Origin: UBA868 sp016776875
Lineage (GTDB): Bacteria > Pseudomonadota > Gammaproteobacteria > Arenicellales > UBA868
DNA: 64,000 nt
Direction of reading: 5' to 3'
Assembly: GCA_051201585.1 (NCBI GenBank)
Contig: CP179198.1
Location: 1,178,001 to 1,242,000, forward strand
This document shows, one piece after another, positions 36,979 to 45,617 of this stretch. Every line of letters starts with the position of its first letter. Within the stretch, counting starts at the first letter, position 1. The notes under the pieces were generated by a model. The model ran no database searches. It saw nothing but the letters and a program-made list of their open reading frames with translations, and was not told the origin of the DNA. The position numbers and the translations under genes are program-made.

Positions 36979-38715
36979 ATGGAGCTGACCGGCGCTGAGA
37001 TTGTTGTTCGAAGCCTGAAAGATGAAGGCGTAGATCTTGTGTTCGGATATCCTGGAGGCGCAGCGTTACATATTTACGACGCGTTTTACAGCCAGGAAGA
37101 TGTTCGTCACATTTTAGTTCGCCACGAGCAGGCCGCTACTCATGCGGCAGATGGTTATGCTCGCGCAACCGGTAAACCAGGGGTGGTGCTTGTGACCTCG
37201 GGACCGGGCGTAACCAACACGATTACTGGAATAGCGACGGCTTACATGGACTCCATTCCCATGGTCGTGCTCGCAGGCCAAGTCCCGACTCACCTCATTG
37301 GAGATGATGCATTTCAGGAAGTGGACACTGTTGGCATTACGCGACCTTGCGTAAAACATAATTTTTTGGTTCGCGATGTAAAAGATCTGGCAACAACGAT
37401 TAAAAAGGCTTTTTTTATCGCGAATACGGGCCGTCCCGGCCCAGTGGTCGTGGATATTCCAAAAGACGTCACTGCGCTCAAAACCGAATATTCCTATCCG
37501 AAGGAAATTCGGATGCGTTCGTATGCGCCGGTGAGTCGAGGGCATTCGAAACAGATTAACCGAGCGGCACATTTATTGTTAGGGGCAAAGCGCCCGATAA
37601 TATATACCGGGGGCGGCATTGTGCTCTCGGATGCTGCTCGCCAACTAACTGCGCTTGTCGACAAGCTTGACTATCCGTGCACGAATACATTGATGGGTTT
37701 GGGCGGGCTACCATCGGACCATCCGCGTTTTCTCGGCATGCTGGGCATGCATGGGACTTATGAAGCCAATATGGCCATGTACGAGTCTGATGTCATGTTG
37801 GCAGTGGGCGTACGATTTGATGACCGTGTAACCGGCGATCTCGCTAAATTCTCGCCACATGCAAAGATTATTCATATTGACATTGATCCGGCATCCATCG
37901 GTAAGAATGTGCGCGTTGAGGTCCCAATTGTGGGTGATGCAACGACGGTTTTGGATCAACTGTTGGAGGCAATTGGCTCGAGTGGAACAAGCCCTAACAA
38001 CGATGCGTTAACCGCATGGTGGTCTCAAATCCAGGAGTGGAAAGGAAAAGATTCCTTGAGATACGACTCCAGTGATGAGTTGATTAAGCCCCAGTTTGTC
38101 GTGCAGAAGCTTCACGAAGTCACGCTGGGAGATGCCTATGTGACTTCTGACGTGGGACAGCATCAGATGTGGGCCGCGCAATATTATGGATTCAACAAGC
38201 CTCGAAGATGGATTAACTCAGGGGGTCTTGGCACGATGGGATTTGGGTTGCCATCCGCAATGGGCGTCCAGTTGGCGCACCCTGAGGCGGCAGTCGCCTG
38301 CGTTACTGGGGAGGCGAGTATTATGATGTGTATTCAAGAATTATCGACCTGCAAGCAGTATGGCTTGCCCATTAAAGTCATAAATTTGAATAACCGATAT
38401 ATGGGAATGGTTCGGCAGTGGCAGGAGTTTTTTTACGATAGCCGTTATTCCCATTCGTATATGGATTCCTTACCTGACTTTGTAGAGCTTGCTTCCAGTT
38501 TTGGTCACACGGGAATTCAAATCGACAAGCCGGGTGATGTTGAAGCGGCGTTACGGGACGCTTTCGCTCGAAAAGATCAGTTAGTTTTTCTCGATTTCAT
38601 TACGGATCAGAGCGAGAACGTCTATCCCATGATTTCAGCAGGCGCAGGGCATAACGAAATGGTCTTGAAACCGTCAGACAGCGGTGCCAAACCGCTCGAA
38701 CGCGAATTGGCATAA
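36979..38715 (+). CDS. ilvB: acetolactate synthase, large subunit
   Basis: This is the catalytic ThDP-dependent subunit for the first step of valine, leucine and isoleucine synthesis. It opens ELTGAEIVVRSLKDEGVD; the activating Glu is in HEQAATHAADGYARATG. A central FAD-binding domain (VGVRFDDRVTG) and the ThDP-binding TGEASIMMCIQELS to LNNRYMGMVRQWQ block follow. The 578-residue length fits. The ATG at 36979 follows TTGAGGTTTGC; a TTG two codons earlier is less likely. The small subunit starts 5 bp after the stop. A TATACT at 36910-36915 is a possible -10, without a convincing -35. Confidence 0.96.
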   Translation: MELTGAEIVVRSLKDEGVDLVFGYPGGAALHIYDAFYSQEDVRHILVRHEQAATHAADGYARATGKPGVVLVTSGPGVTNTITGIATAYMDSIPMVVLAGQVPTHLIGDDAFQEVDTVGITRPCVKHNFLVRDVKDLATTIKKAFFIANTGRPGPVVVDIPKDVTALKTEYSYPKEIRMRSYAPVSRGHSKQINRAAHLLLGAKRPIIYTGGGIVLSDAARQLTALVDKLDYPCTNTLMGLGGLPSDHPRFLGMLGMHGTYEANMAMYESDVMLAVGVRFDDRVTGDLAKFSPHAKIIHIDIDPASIGKNVRVEVPIVGDATTVLDQLLEAIGSSGTSPNNDALTAWWSQIQEWKGKDSLRYDSSDELIKPQFVVQKLHEVTLGDAYVTSDVGQHQMWAAQYYGFNKPRRWINSGGLGTMGFGLPSAMGVQLAHPEAAVACVTGEASIMMCIQELSTCKQYGLPIKVINLNNRYMGMVRQWQEFFYDSRYSHSYMDSLPDFVELASSFGHTGIQIDKPGDVEAALRDAFARKDQLVFLDFITDQSENVYPMISAGAGHNEMVLKPSDSGAKPLERELA

Positions 38716-38720
38716 TTATC

Positions 38721-39212
38721 ATGCGTCGAATTATTTCTATTTTGGTTGAAAATGAGCCTGGCGCGCTATCTCGAATTGCGGGGCTTTTTTCTGCTCGGGG
38801 ATACAATATCGAGTCGCTTACGGTTGCGCCGACCGAAGACGATTCATTGTCTCGAATGACGATCGTGACCCATGGCTCCGAGCAGATTATTGAGCAGATC
38901 ACTAAACAGCTTAACAAGTTAATCGACGTTGTGCGATTACTGGATTTGAGTGAGGGGCGACACATAGAGCGCGAACTGCTATTACTAAAAGTAATCGCGA
39001 CCGGGCCCGATCGTGAAGAGATCAAGCGTCTTGTCGATATTTTTCGCGGTCGCATTATTGATGTTGATGGAGAAACTTATACGATTGAGCTGACCGGTCC
39101 CGGCGATAAACTCAATGCATTTCTGGACACGATGCCGTCGTCCGGGATCGTCGAAGTTGTTCGTTCCGGAGTGTCTGGAATTGCCCGCGGGGAGCGGGCG
39201 TTAAAGATTTAA
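38721..39212 (+). CDS. ilvN: acetolactate synthase, small regulatory subunit
   Basis: The small subunit activates the large subunit and confers valine feedback inhibition. RRIISILVENEPGALSRIAGLFSARGYNIESLTV is an N-terminal ACT domain (motif spans about residues 2-36), and the C-terminal part (LLLKVIATGPDREEIKRL) is the ALS-small domain. The 163-residue length is that of the IlvH/IlvN group in pseudomonads and E. coli IlvH. It is 5 bp after ilvB and 50 bp before ilvC. Confidence 0.95.
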   Translation: MRRIISILVENEPGALSRIAGLFSARGYNIESLTVAPTEDDSLSRMTIVTHGSEQIIEQITKQLNKLIDVVRLLDLSEGRHIERELLLLKVIATGPDREEIKRLVDIFRGRIIDVDGETYTIELTGPGDKLNAFLDTMPSSGIVEVVRSGVSGIARGERALKI

Positions 39213-39262
39213 CCTCGGCGGTTACTATTGCCGTCGATCGATTTTCAATTAAGGAACTAAAA

Positions 39263-40279
39263 ATGAAAGTCTATTACGACAAAGATGCGGACCTGAGCAT
39301 CATTTCGAACAAAACCGTTGCGGTAATTGGATACGGTTCCCAGGGCCACGCTCATGCCAATAACCTAAGAGACAGCGGAGTCGACGTGGTTGTTGGGTTG
39401 CGGGAGGATTCAAGTTCCCGTGTTAAGGCGGTCAATTCAGGCCTACGCGTAGACACAGTCTCAGCGGCAACCGCATCCGCTGATGTTGTCATGATGCTCG
39501 TACCGGACGAATTAGCAGGCGATCTTTATGATGCAGAGGTTGCGCCTCATCTCAAGCCAGGCGCCGCATTGGCATTTGCGCATGGATTCAACGTGCATTT
39601 TGGATTTGTAAAACCAGGTGCTGATATTGATGTCATTATGATCGCGCCGAAAGGGCCAGGACATCTCGTTCGTTCGACTTACGTCGAAGGGGGAGGCGTA
39701 CCGTGCCTAATTGCGATAGAGCAAGACGCGAGTTCGAGTGCGCGCGAGATCGCACTTTCGTACGCAAGCGCGATCGGCGGCGGTCGGGCAGGTGTGATTG
39801 AGACGACCTATAAGGAGGAAACCGAAACGGACCTCTTTGGCGAACAATCCGTTTTATGCGGGGGGATGACGTCATTAATTCAGGCAGGCTTTGAAACGCT
39901 GGTTGAGGCTGGATACGCACCAGAGATGGCCTACTTCGAGTGCTTGCATGAGACCAAGTTGATCGTAGACCTCATTTATGAAGGGGGTATTGCCAATATG
40001 AGATATTCCATTTCAAATACCGCGGAATACGGTGATGTGACCCGAGGCCCACGTGTGATCACACCTGAGGTCAAGGCGGAGATGAAGAAGATATTAGGTG
40101 AGATCCAATCGGGAGAATTTGCTCAAGAATGGATAAAAGAGAGTCGTTCGGGCGGCAAGCGGTTCGAGTCTCTTCGTCAGTCAGGTCGAGATCATCAGAT
40201 CGAAGAGGTTGGCGAACGTTTGCGTGGAATGATGCCGTGGATCCAGAAGGGAAAACTTGTAGATAAAGAGAAAAATTAA
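39263..40279 (+). CDS. ilvC: ketol-acid reductoisomerase (class I)
   Basis: IlvC carries out the alkyl migration and NADPH reduction that give the dihydroxy acids of branched-chain synthesis. IGYGSQGHAHANNLRDSG is the Rossmann loop. IMIAPKGPGHLVRSTY, TYKEETETDLFGEQSVLCGG with metal-binding acids, and YFECLHETKLIVDLIYEGG follow. At 338 residues it is the short class I form of most bacteria, not the duplicated E. coli class II. It sits in an ilvB-ilvN-ilvC operon followed by phospholipid genes. Confidence 0.97.
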   Translation: MKVYYDKDADLSIISNKTVAVIGYGSQGHAHANNLRDSGVDVVVGLREDSSSRVKAVNSGLRVDTVSAATASADVVMMLVPDELAGDLYDAEVAPHLKPGAALAFAHGFNVHFGFVKPGADIDVIMIAPKGPGHLVRSTYVEGGGVPCLIAIEQDASSSAREIALSYASAIGGGRAGVIETTYKEETETDLFGEQSVLCGGMTSLIQAGFETLVEAGYAPEMAYFECLHETKLIVDLIYEGGIANMRYSISNTAEYGDVTRGPRVITPEVKAEMKKILGEIQSGEFAQEWIKESRSGGKRFESLRQSGRDHQIEEVGERLRGMMPWIQKGKLVDKEKN

Positions 40280-40320
40280 ACGTTTCTCCCCCTACTGATC
40301 ATGCTGATTGTCCAACCGAG

Positions 40321-40983
40321 GTGAGTACACCAATTATCGCGCGAGAAGGATGGAGCCGCATTTCCGGCTTTTTGATCCTGGCGCTTGTGGTCCAATGGTT
40401 CGGCGGTTGGTGGGTGGCGTTTCCTTTCTGGGTGCTTGTATTGCTTGTGGTGCAGTTTTTCCGAGATCCGCCGCGGAACGTTCCGAAAGGCGATCATCTG
40501 ATTGTCTCTCCTGCTCATGGCAAAGTAGTCAGTATTCAACCTGATAAGGATCCTTTTTCCGGGGATGCGTGCATCCGTATCAGTGTTTTTATGAATATTT
40601 TTTCGGTCCACTCCAATCGCATCCCCATCGCCGGGAAAGTTACGGATATCAAGCATACCCGAGGGCGATTTTTTAATGCGTCCCTAGCGAAGGCCTCTTC
40701 AGAAAATGAACGTTGTGGGATTCAGATTACGACACCGGAGGGTATCCAAGTCAGTAGCGTGCAAATTGCCGGGTGGGTCGCTCGCCGAATCCTGACCTAC
40801 GTGAAACCGGGTGAAACCGTTGTCGCGGGCCAGCGTTATGGATTTATACGCTTTGGCTCGCGAGTGGATATTTATGTACCTGAAGACGCAATGATCGTTG
40901 CGAAGCTTGGAAAGTGGGTGCTTTCGGGAAGCGACATCATCGCCCAACTGACTCCTCGGGAGGCATCGGTTGAGTCAGTCTAA
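40321..40983 (+). CDS. psd: phosphatidylserine decarboxylase, short proenzyme
   Basis: Psd decarboxylates phosphatidylserine to phosphatidylethanolamine. This is the short form (about 220 residues) with an N-terminal membrane segment (SGFLILALVVQWFGGWWVA), FFRDPPRNVP, SPAHGKVVSI, and FMNIFSVHSNRIPI. The self-cleavage site that creates the pyruvoyl group is RFGSRVDIY. It starts at GTG (40321) after ACCGAG; the only upstream ATG is out of frame. Its 3' end overlaps pssA by 14 bp, so the two consecutive steps of phosphatidylethanolamine synthesis are coupled. Confidence 0.93.
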   Translation: MSTPIIAREGWSRISGFLILALVVQWFGGWWVAFPFWVLVLLVVQFFRDPPRNVPKGDHLIVSPAHGKVVSIQPDKDPFSGDACIRISVFMNIFSVHSNRIPIAGKVTDIKHTRGRFFNASLAKASSENERCGIQITTPEGIQVSSVQIAGWVARRILTYVKPGETVVAGQRYGFIRFGSRVDIYVPEDAMIVAKLGKWVLSGSDIIAQLTPREASVESV

Positions 40984-41803
40984 AAATATCACGGGCGCTG
41001 GGGATTCTGATCGGCCTCCCAAAGGGGTTTATATACTCCCGAATCTTTTTACAACCGCCAGTCTTTTCGCGGCGTTCTACGCCATCGTACAGGCAACGGT
41101 CGGAAATTTCGAAAATGCAGCTGTCGCGATAATCGTCGCTGCCATCCTTGATACCCTTGACGGTAGGGTCGCCCGTCTGACCAATACCGTGAGCGATTTC
41201 GGGAAAGAATATGATTCGCTTGTTGATCTTGTTTCGTTTGGGCTCGCGCCCGCCCTTATCCTTTTTGAATGGGGTTTGCAGGCGCTTGGGAAGAGTGGGT
41301 GGCTGGTCGCCTTTTTATATGTTGCAACGACGGCGTTACGCTTGGCACGCTTTAATACGATGGACTCACCGAGCAAGCGTTACTTCCAAGGCCTCCCTTG
41401 TCCTGCAGCAGCGGTCCTGGTTGCCGCGTCGATTTGGGCTGCAAATACCTATATGCTTGCTGACCCGGTGTTTCGTGGGATTGCGATGTTTGTGATGGGC
41501 GCGCTGTCGTTTGCCATGGTGACAAGTCTTCCGTATCGAAGCTTTAAAGATTTGGATCTCAAGCACCGCGTGCCGTTCATTTTTGTTTTGGGGCTTGTCC
41601 TTGTATTCGTTTTGATCTCCTTCGACCCTCCGCTCGTTGTATTTATTATTTTTCTGGCCTATGCGTTGTCGGGCCCGGTGGAATGGGCGTTGCTTCGAAA
41701 AAAAGGAATCAATGCATTTAAACCGCTGACTGGCGAGGTTGAAAACGCCGCAACGGGCAACGATCCCGCTTCGAATGGTGTGGGGACCGACGGGCGGGAT
41801 TAG
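40970..41803 (+). CDS. pssA: CDP-diacylglycerol-serine O-phosphatidyltransferase
   Basis: PssA makes phosphatidylserine from CDP-diacylglycerol and serine. The CDP-alcohol phosphotransferase signature is complete: LDGRVARLTNTVSDFGKEYD followed by SLVD, that is D-G-x2-A-R-x8-G-x3-D-x3-D. Several membrane helices flank it (LFTTASLFAAFYAIV, AAVLVAASIWAA, FIFVLGLVLVFVLI and others). The 277 residues match the Gram-positive/pseudomonad subclass II enzyme, not E. coli PssA. The start is TTG at 40970, inside the end of psd. Confidence 0.93.
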   Translation: MSQSKNITGAGDSDRPPKGVYILPNLFTTASLFAAFYAIVQATVGNFENAAVAIIVAAILDTLDGRVARLTNTVSDFGKEYDSLVDLVSFGLAPALILFEWGLQALGKSGWLVAFLYVATTALRLARFNTMDSPSKRYFQGLPCPAAAVLVAASIWAANTYMLADPVFRGIAMFVMGALSFAMVTSLPYRSFKDLDLKHRVPFIFVLGLVLVFVLISFDPPLVVFIIFLAYALSGPVEWALLRKKGINAFKPLTGEVENAATGNDPASNGVGTDGRD

Positions 41804-41815
41804 ATTAAAGTGGTT

Positions 41816-41844
41816 TTGCCGGAAAGTGACGATAACGGTATACT
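41816..41844 (+). promoter_or_regulatory. sigma-70 promoter for the leuA leader
   Basis: TTGCCG at 41816-41821 and TATACT at 41839-41844 are spaced by 17 bp. The expected start of transcription is about 41851, which coincides with the ATG of the leader peptide, so the leader may be translated from a leaderless transcript. It lies in the 252-bp gap between pssA and leuA. Confidence 0.55.
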
Positions 41845-41850
41845 GCGACC

Positions 41851-41967
41851 ATGATCTCGCGCAATCAAATGACTTTCCGAACGTCAGATTTGGATGCAAC
41901 CCCGTCGCGGCTATCCGTGCTGTTGGTCCTGGCGCTGCTGCGCCTGCCGGCGCTATCTCTTTCCTAA
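41851..41967 (+). CDS. leucine-rich leader peptide upstream of leuA
   Basis: This 38-codon ORF ends with TAA at 41965-41967, about 88 bp before leuA, and contains ten leucines, six of them within nine codons (LLVLALLRL). Leucine-rich leader peptides act as sensors: ribosome stalling when charged tRNA-Leu is short changes mRNA folding and raises leuA expression. The Leu-codon stretch overlaps two alternative hairpins that share an arm: GGCGC-TGCT-GCGCC (41931-41944) and GCGCC-TGCC-GGCGC (41940-41953). No U-run terminator follows, so the output could be translational or Rho-dependent. A second ATG (41869) is in frame. No ribosome-binding site precedes either ATG. Confidence 0.72.
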   Translation: MISRNQMTFRTSDLDATPSRLSVLLVLALLRLPALSLS

Positions 41968-42055
41968 AAAATAACTTCTCAAAAAAAATATGGCGGCTGA
42001 TTCAAATTCGAATCTGTTGCTTTAGCTATAGTTGTTGCGCATTAGGGGATAAATA

Positions 42056-43603
42056 ATGTCTGATCATTTAATAATTTTTGATACAACGCTTCGCGACGGC
42101 GAGCAGAGTCCTGGCGCCTCCATGACTGCTCAGGAAAAAATCCGCATTGCTCGTCAACTTGAAAAACTTCGCGTTGATGTAATTGAGGCCGGTTTTCCGG
42201 CGGCTAGCGTAGGTGATTTTGAAGCGGTTGAGATGGTGTCCGCTGAGATCGCCGATAGTCGAATTTGTGGCCTTGCAAGAGCAAACCCGTCTGATGTGGC
42301 GCGGGCTGGAGAGGCAATTAAGGGTGCAAATGCGGGAAGAATTCACACCTTTATTGCGACTTCACCGATTCATATGAAGGCAAAACTCCGCATGAGTCCA
42401 GATGAAGTGCTTGAGAGGGCGGTTTCTGCTGTGACCCAGGCGCGCAATCTCGTTGACGATGTTGAGTTTTCAGCGGAGGATGCAGGGCGGTCGGATGAAG
42501 ATTTTCTGTGCCGAGTATTTGAGGCCGTGATCGCGGCCGGCGCGCGAACGATCAATATACCTGATACGGTGGGTTATACGATGCCCAACCAATTTGGCGA
42601 AATGTTTGCGCGATTGCGAGACCGGATACCTAATGCGGATCAGGCCATTTTTTCAGTTCACTGTCATAACGACCTCGGGGTTGCAGTTGCGAATTCATTG
42701 GCTGCGGTTCAAAGCGGTGCGCGCCAGGTCGAGTGCACGATCAACGGACTAGGCGAGCGTGCCGGAAACGCGTCACTTGAGGAGATTGTGATGGCGGTCA
42801 GGACTCGTCAGGATGTCTTTACATGCGACACCCGTCTCGATTCAACGCAAATTTTAACAGCCAGTCGCCTAGTCTCCAGTATTACAGGGTTCCCAGTACA
42901 ACCGAACAAAGCTATTGTCGGCGCAAATGCTTTCGCCCATGAGGCTGGAATTCATCAAGACGGCGTCCTGAAGCAGCGCGACACCTATGAGATCATGCGT
43001 GCGGAGGATGTGGGTTGGGCCGCAAACCAAATAGTGTTGGGCAAGCATTCGGGACGAAACGCGTTTCGGGAGCGGATGTTAGCTCTAAACATTGAGTTCG
43101 AAAATGATGCTGGTTTGAGTGACGCGTTCGAACGATTTAAAGAACTTGCGGACAAAAAGCATGAAATTTTCGACGACGACCTTCAAGTACTTGCCGGAGA
43201 GGACGATTTTGGGAGCGGGGTCGAATCACTTAAGTATGTCAGTTTAAAAATATTTTCAGAAACGGACGCAATTCCAACAGCCGATCTCACGATTGAATCT
43301 TCGGGTAAATCTCTGCACGCCCATGCGACAGGTGATGGGCTCGTGGATGCCGCGTTTAAAGCGGTTGAGATGATTGTGCCTGGTGACCGGACTCTACTTC
43401 TATATTCAGTGAATGCGATTACAGCAGGCTCTGACTCCCAGGGCGAGGTCAGCGTTCGACTGCAAGAGGAGGATCGGATTGTTAACGGTCAGGGTGCAGA
43501 CACGGATATTATCGTCGCCTCGGTAAAGGCGTATGTCAACGGCCTTAACAAGCTCCAGAGCGGACAAAAAAGAATGAATCCGCAAAGTGGCGCAACGGTG
43601 TAG
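42056..43603 (+). CDS. leuA: 2-isopropylmalate synthase
   Basis: LeuA condenses acetyl-CoA with 2-ketoisovalerate, the first leucine-specific step. IIFDTTLRDGEQSPGASM opens the TIM barrel with the metal Asp. VHCHNDLGVAVANSLAAV carries the His ligands, and INGLGERAGNASLEEIVMA follows. The C-terminal regulatory LeuA dimer domain (about 390-500, ATGDGLVDAAFKAVE) is present, so leucine feedback inhibition is likely. The 515 residues are normal. It is preceded by a leucine-rich leader peptide. leuC and leuD lie 20 kb upstream and leuB is not in the window. Confidence 0.97.
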   Translation: MSDHLIIFDTTLRDGEQSPGASMTAQEKIRIARQLEKLRVDVIEAGFPAASVGDFEAVEMVSAEIADSRICGLARANPSDVARAGEAIKGANAGRIHTFIATSPIHMKAKLRMSPDEVLERAVSAVTQARNLVDDVEFSAEDAGRSDEDFLCRVFEAVIAAGARTINIPDTVGYTMPNQFGEMFARLRDRIPNADQAIFSVHCHNDLGVAVANSLAAVQSGARQVECTINGLGERAGNASLEEIVMAVRTRQDVFTCDTRLDSTQILTASRLVSSITGFPVQPNKAIVGANAFAHEAGIHQDGVLKQRDTYEIMRAEDVGWAANQIVLGKHSGRNAFRERMLALNIEFENDAGLSDAFERFKELADKKHEIFDDDLQVLAGEDDFGSGVESLKYVSLKIFSETDAIPTADLTIESSGKSLHAHATGDGLVDAAFKAVEMIVPGDRTLLLYSVNAITAGSDSQGEVSVRLQEEDRIVNGQGADTDIIVASVKAYVNGLNKLQSGQKRMNPQSGATV

Positions 43604-43615
43604 GCAAACAATCAG

Positions 43616-44317
43616 ATGGATACCCGAAGCCGCTATCTTCAGGAAATGGGGATTACGCAATGGGTCAGCCGGGATACTGGCTTTCATTTTGCGTCCGGGA
43701 TTGATGCTGCGCAGGATCCTAACACCGATGCGAACGACTTAATCCAGAACGATCAGCTTTTGGCTGATTTGTTGACCCAAGTTGAAACTTGTCGGCAGTG
43801 TGATCTGTATCGCACAAGATACATGCCCGTGTTTGGTGTAGGTCCGGTACCGGCGAATCTAATGATTGTTGGAGAAGCGCCGAGTGCTGAGGATGATCGA
43901 CAAGGTATTCCATTTATCGGGCGGGCCGGTCAATTGCTTGACGCGATGCTTTTGAGTATCGATTTGAGGCGTGAAGATGTTTACGTTGCGAACGCGCTAA
44001 AGTGTCGCCCGCCGGACGATCGGGACCCCTTAGCTGAAGAGTTAACCCATTGCAATCCATTCTTGCTGCAACAGATTGAGCGAATTCAACCCAAAGTTAT
44101 TTTGGCACTGGGTAAAGCTGCTGTGCAGTCACTCTTAGATACTAACGAGTCACTTGATCAATTGCGCAACACTGGACCGGCGCGCAAAGTTGCGGGGGTG
44201 TCAGTGATTGCGACTTACCATCCGGCGTATCTTCTGCAATCTCCGGCCGCGAAATCAGAAAGCTGGAAAGATCTCTATCGCGCACGACAGCTTTTAATTA
44301 ATGGCTCGTCGAGCTGA
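43616..44317 (+). CDS. family 4 uracil-DNA glycosylase (iron-sulfur)
   Basis: This enzyme removes uracil from DNA. The Fe-S family 4 features are CRQCDLYRTR at the start of the domain (about residue 59), VGPVPANLMIVGEAPSAEDD with the water-activating loop, IPFIGRAGQLLDAML, VYVANALKCRPPDDRDP, a later Cys in THCNPFLLQQI, and VIATYHPAYLL with the catalytic His. The four Cys can hold a [4Fe-4S] cluster. The N-terminal about 55 residues are variable, as in relatives. It overlaps rimI by 17 bp and starts 12 bp after leuA. Confidence 0.92.
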   Translation: MDTRSRYLQEMGITQWVSRDTGFHFASGIDAAQDPNTDANDLIQNDQLLADLLTQVETCRQCDLYRTRYMPVFGVGPVPANLMIVGEAPSAEDDRQGIPFIGRAGQLLDAMLLSIDLRREDVYVANALKCRPPDDRDPLAEELTHCNPFLLQQIERIQPKVILALGKAAVQSLLDTNESLDQLRNTGPARKVAGVSVIATYHPAYLLQSPAAKSESWKDLYRARQLLINGSSS

Positions 44318-44774
44318 GGAGTTCATTCGGGCTTTTTCACCCGAACGAATGATGTTGTCGGACATCCCACAGGTTGTGATGCTAGAACAGAGTGTTTCAC
44401 CGACACCATGGAGCGAGACAATTTTCACCGACTGCTTGAAAGCGGGGTATGAGTGCTGGGTTCTTCGATCGCCCGAAGTGTTTGGATATTTGATTTTGAC
44501 CTCAGCGGCCCGGGAATCGCATCTACTCAATATCGCCATTCATCCAAATTCTCAAGGCAGAGGATTGGGGAGGGCTTTTCTGGAATTTGCTATTTCTTTG
44601 GCGACAAACGAAGGCTCGGAACGATTATTTCTCGAAGTGCGCCCCAGCAACAGCAACGCCAGGGCGCTCTATCAGAAAAAAGGCTTTCAATTTCTGGGAA
44701 GGCGACTCAATTATTATGGCCAACCCGCGAAAGAAGACGCTCTGGTACTTTCACTTGAATTCATCCCGGACTAA
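44301..44774 (+). CDS. rimI: ribosomal-protein-alanine N-acetyltransferase
   Basis: RimI acetylates the N-terminal alanine of ribosomal protein S18, whose gene (rpsR) is 5 kb downstream. GNAT features are VMLEQSVSPTPWSETIF, NIAIHPNSQGRGLGRAFL (acetyl-CoA pyrophosphate loop), LFLEVRPSNSNARALYQKKGF and the Tyr-containing RRLNYYGQPAKEDAL. The 157 residues are typical. It begins inside the end of the glycosylase gene, so the two are coupled. Confidence 0.93.
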   Translation: MARRAEEFIRAFSPERMMLSDIPQVVMLEQSVSPTPWSETIFTDCLKAGYECWVLRSPEVFGYLILTSAARESHLLNIAIHPNSQGRGLGRAFLEFAISLATNEGSERLFLEVRPSNSNARALYQKKGFQFLGRRLNYYGQPAKEDALVLSLEFIPD

Positions 44775-44783
44775 ACTCAATTT

Positions 44784-45617
44784 TTGTTGGATCGAAGAAT
44801 CAGACTGAACGATAAAGTGAAGACTATTGAGGCTCATGAGGGATCGGCTTTTTTTATAAGGCCTGATTATCGAGCCGATTTTCCGGCGAGTTTTCCAGAG
44901 AATGCGCTCGGCCGGGAACTCGCCCGCGTGACCCGGGCGTTAGTCAAAGATTCCCTACCTGAAGGCTACTATGAAGTTGGAGTTCAAGTGGGACTGTCAT
45001 CCGTTGATCTTTTATCAGCCGCTGATTTGGCGATTTTTGTAAAATCAAGCGCGGACGCCCGGGATGGAGCCGGATGCGATGTCATTGGCCAGCCGAGCGG
45101 ATTACCTTTTAGCCGTCACGGCATTAACCTGTTGGTGCTCGCTTATGTTCTTGAATACACGTCGGAGCCGCACGCTGTACTCAGGGAGACGTTCGAGACG
45201 TTAGCGCCTGAGGGTTATCTGGTAATCTGCGGGTTTAATAAGTGGAGTCTGTGGGGCGTGAGGCGATTTTTTTACGAGCGCTGGCGGCAGCGAGCGGTGC
45301 CCGGCAAACTAATGTCTGTGGGCCGGGTTCAGGACTGGATTCAACTCTTGGATCTTGACTTGGTTTCTGCTGCAATGGCGTTTTATCGGCCCCTTTCGAG
45401 CTCAAACGCGGTGCTTAAAAAACTGCGCTTCCTCGAGGCGTTGGGCGACCGTTGGTGGCCATCGATAGGTGGTAGTTATGTGGTAGTCGCGAAAAAAAAA
45501 TCTCTCGCAAAAATTGGAATATCAGAGCATCGTAGTAATCATAAAAAATCGATTTCGCCGCCTGTTGCGGCTGTGACCTCGCGACATTGCAGAGTTGAAA
45601 ATAAAAAATACATATGA
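44784..45617 (+). CDS. YafS-like methyltransferase-fold protein
   Basis: It resembles E. coli YafS, encoded next to rnhA and dnaQ as here. The C-terminal half of a class I methyltransferase is visible: GQPSGLPFSRHGINLLVLAY then YTSEPHAVLRETFETLAPEGYLVICGFNKWSLWG. However, the canonical glycine-rich S-adenosylmethionine loop is not recognisable in the N-terminal half, so activity is uncertain. The tail ends PPVAAVTSRHCR, similar to YafS. The start at TTG 44784 is tentative; GTG at 44817 is an alternative. The stop overlaps the rnhA ATG by 4 bp. Confidence 0.75.
   Translation: MLDRRIRLNDKVKTIEAHEGSAFFIRPDYRADFPASFPENALGRELARVTRALVKDSLPEGYYEVGVQVGLSSVDLLSAADLAIFVKSSADARDGAGCDVIGQPSGLPFSRHGINLLVLAYVLEYTSEPHAVLRETFETLAPEGYLVICGFNKWSLWGVRRFFYERWRQRAVPGKLMSVGRVQDWIQLLDLDLVSAAMAFYRPLSSSNAVLKKLRFLEALGDRWWPSIGGSYVVVAKKKSLAKIGISEHRSNHKKSISPPVAAVTSRHCRVENKKYI

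Noticed and set aside
38298..38330. Glu instead of Asp in the IlvB ThDP motif as a defect
   Set aside because: A TGE variant is, as far as I recall, common in beta- and gammaproteobacterial acetolactate synthases, so it is not a sign of inactivity.
41931..42055. Classical intrinsic attenuator terminator before leuA
   Set aside because: Hairpins are present but no U-run follows any of them; only A-runs are seen.
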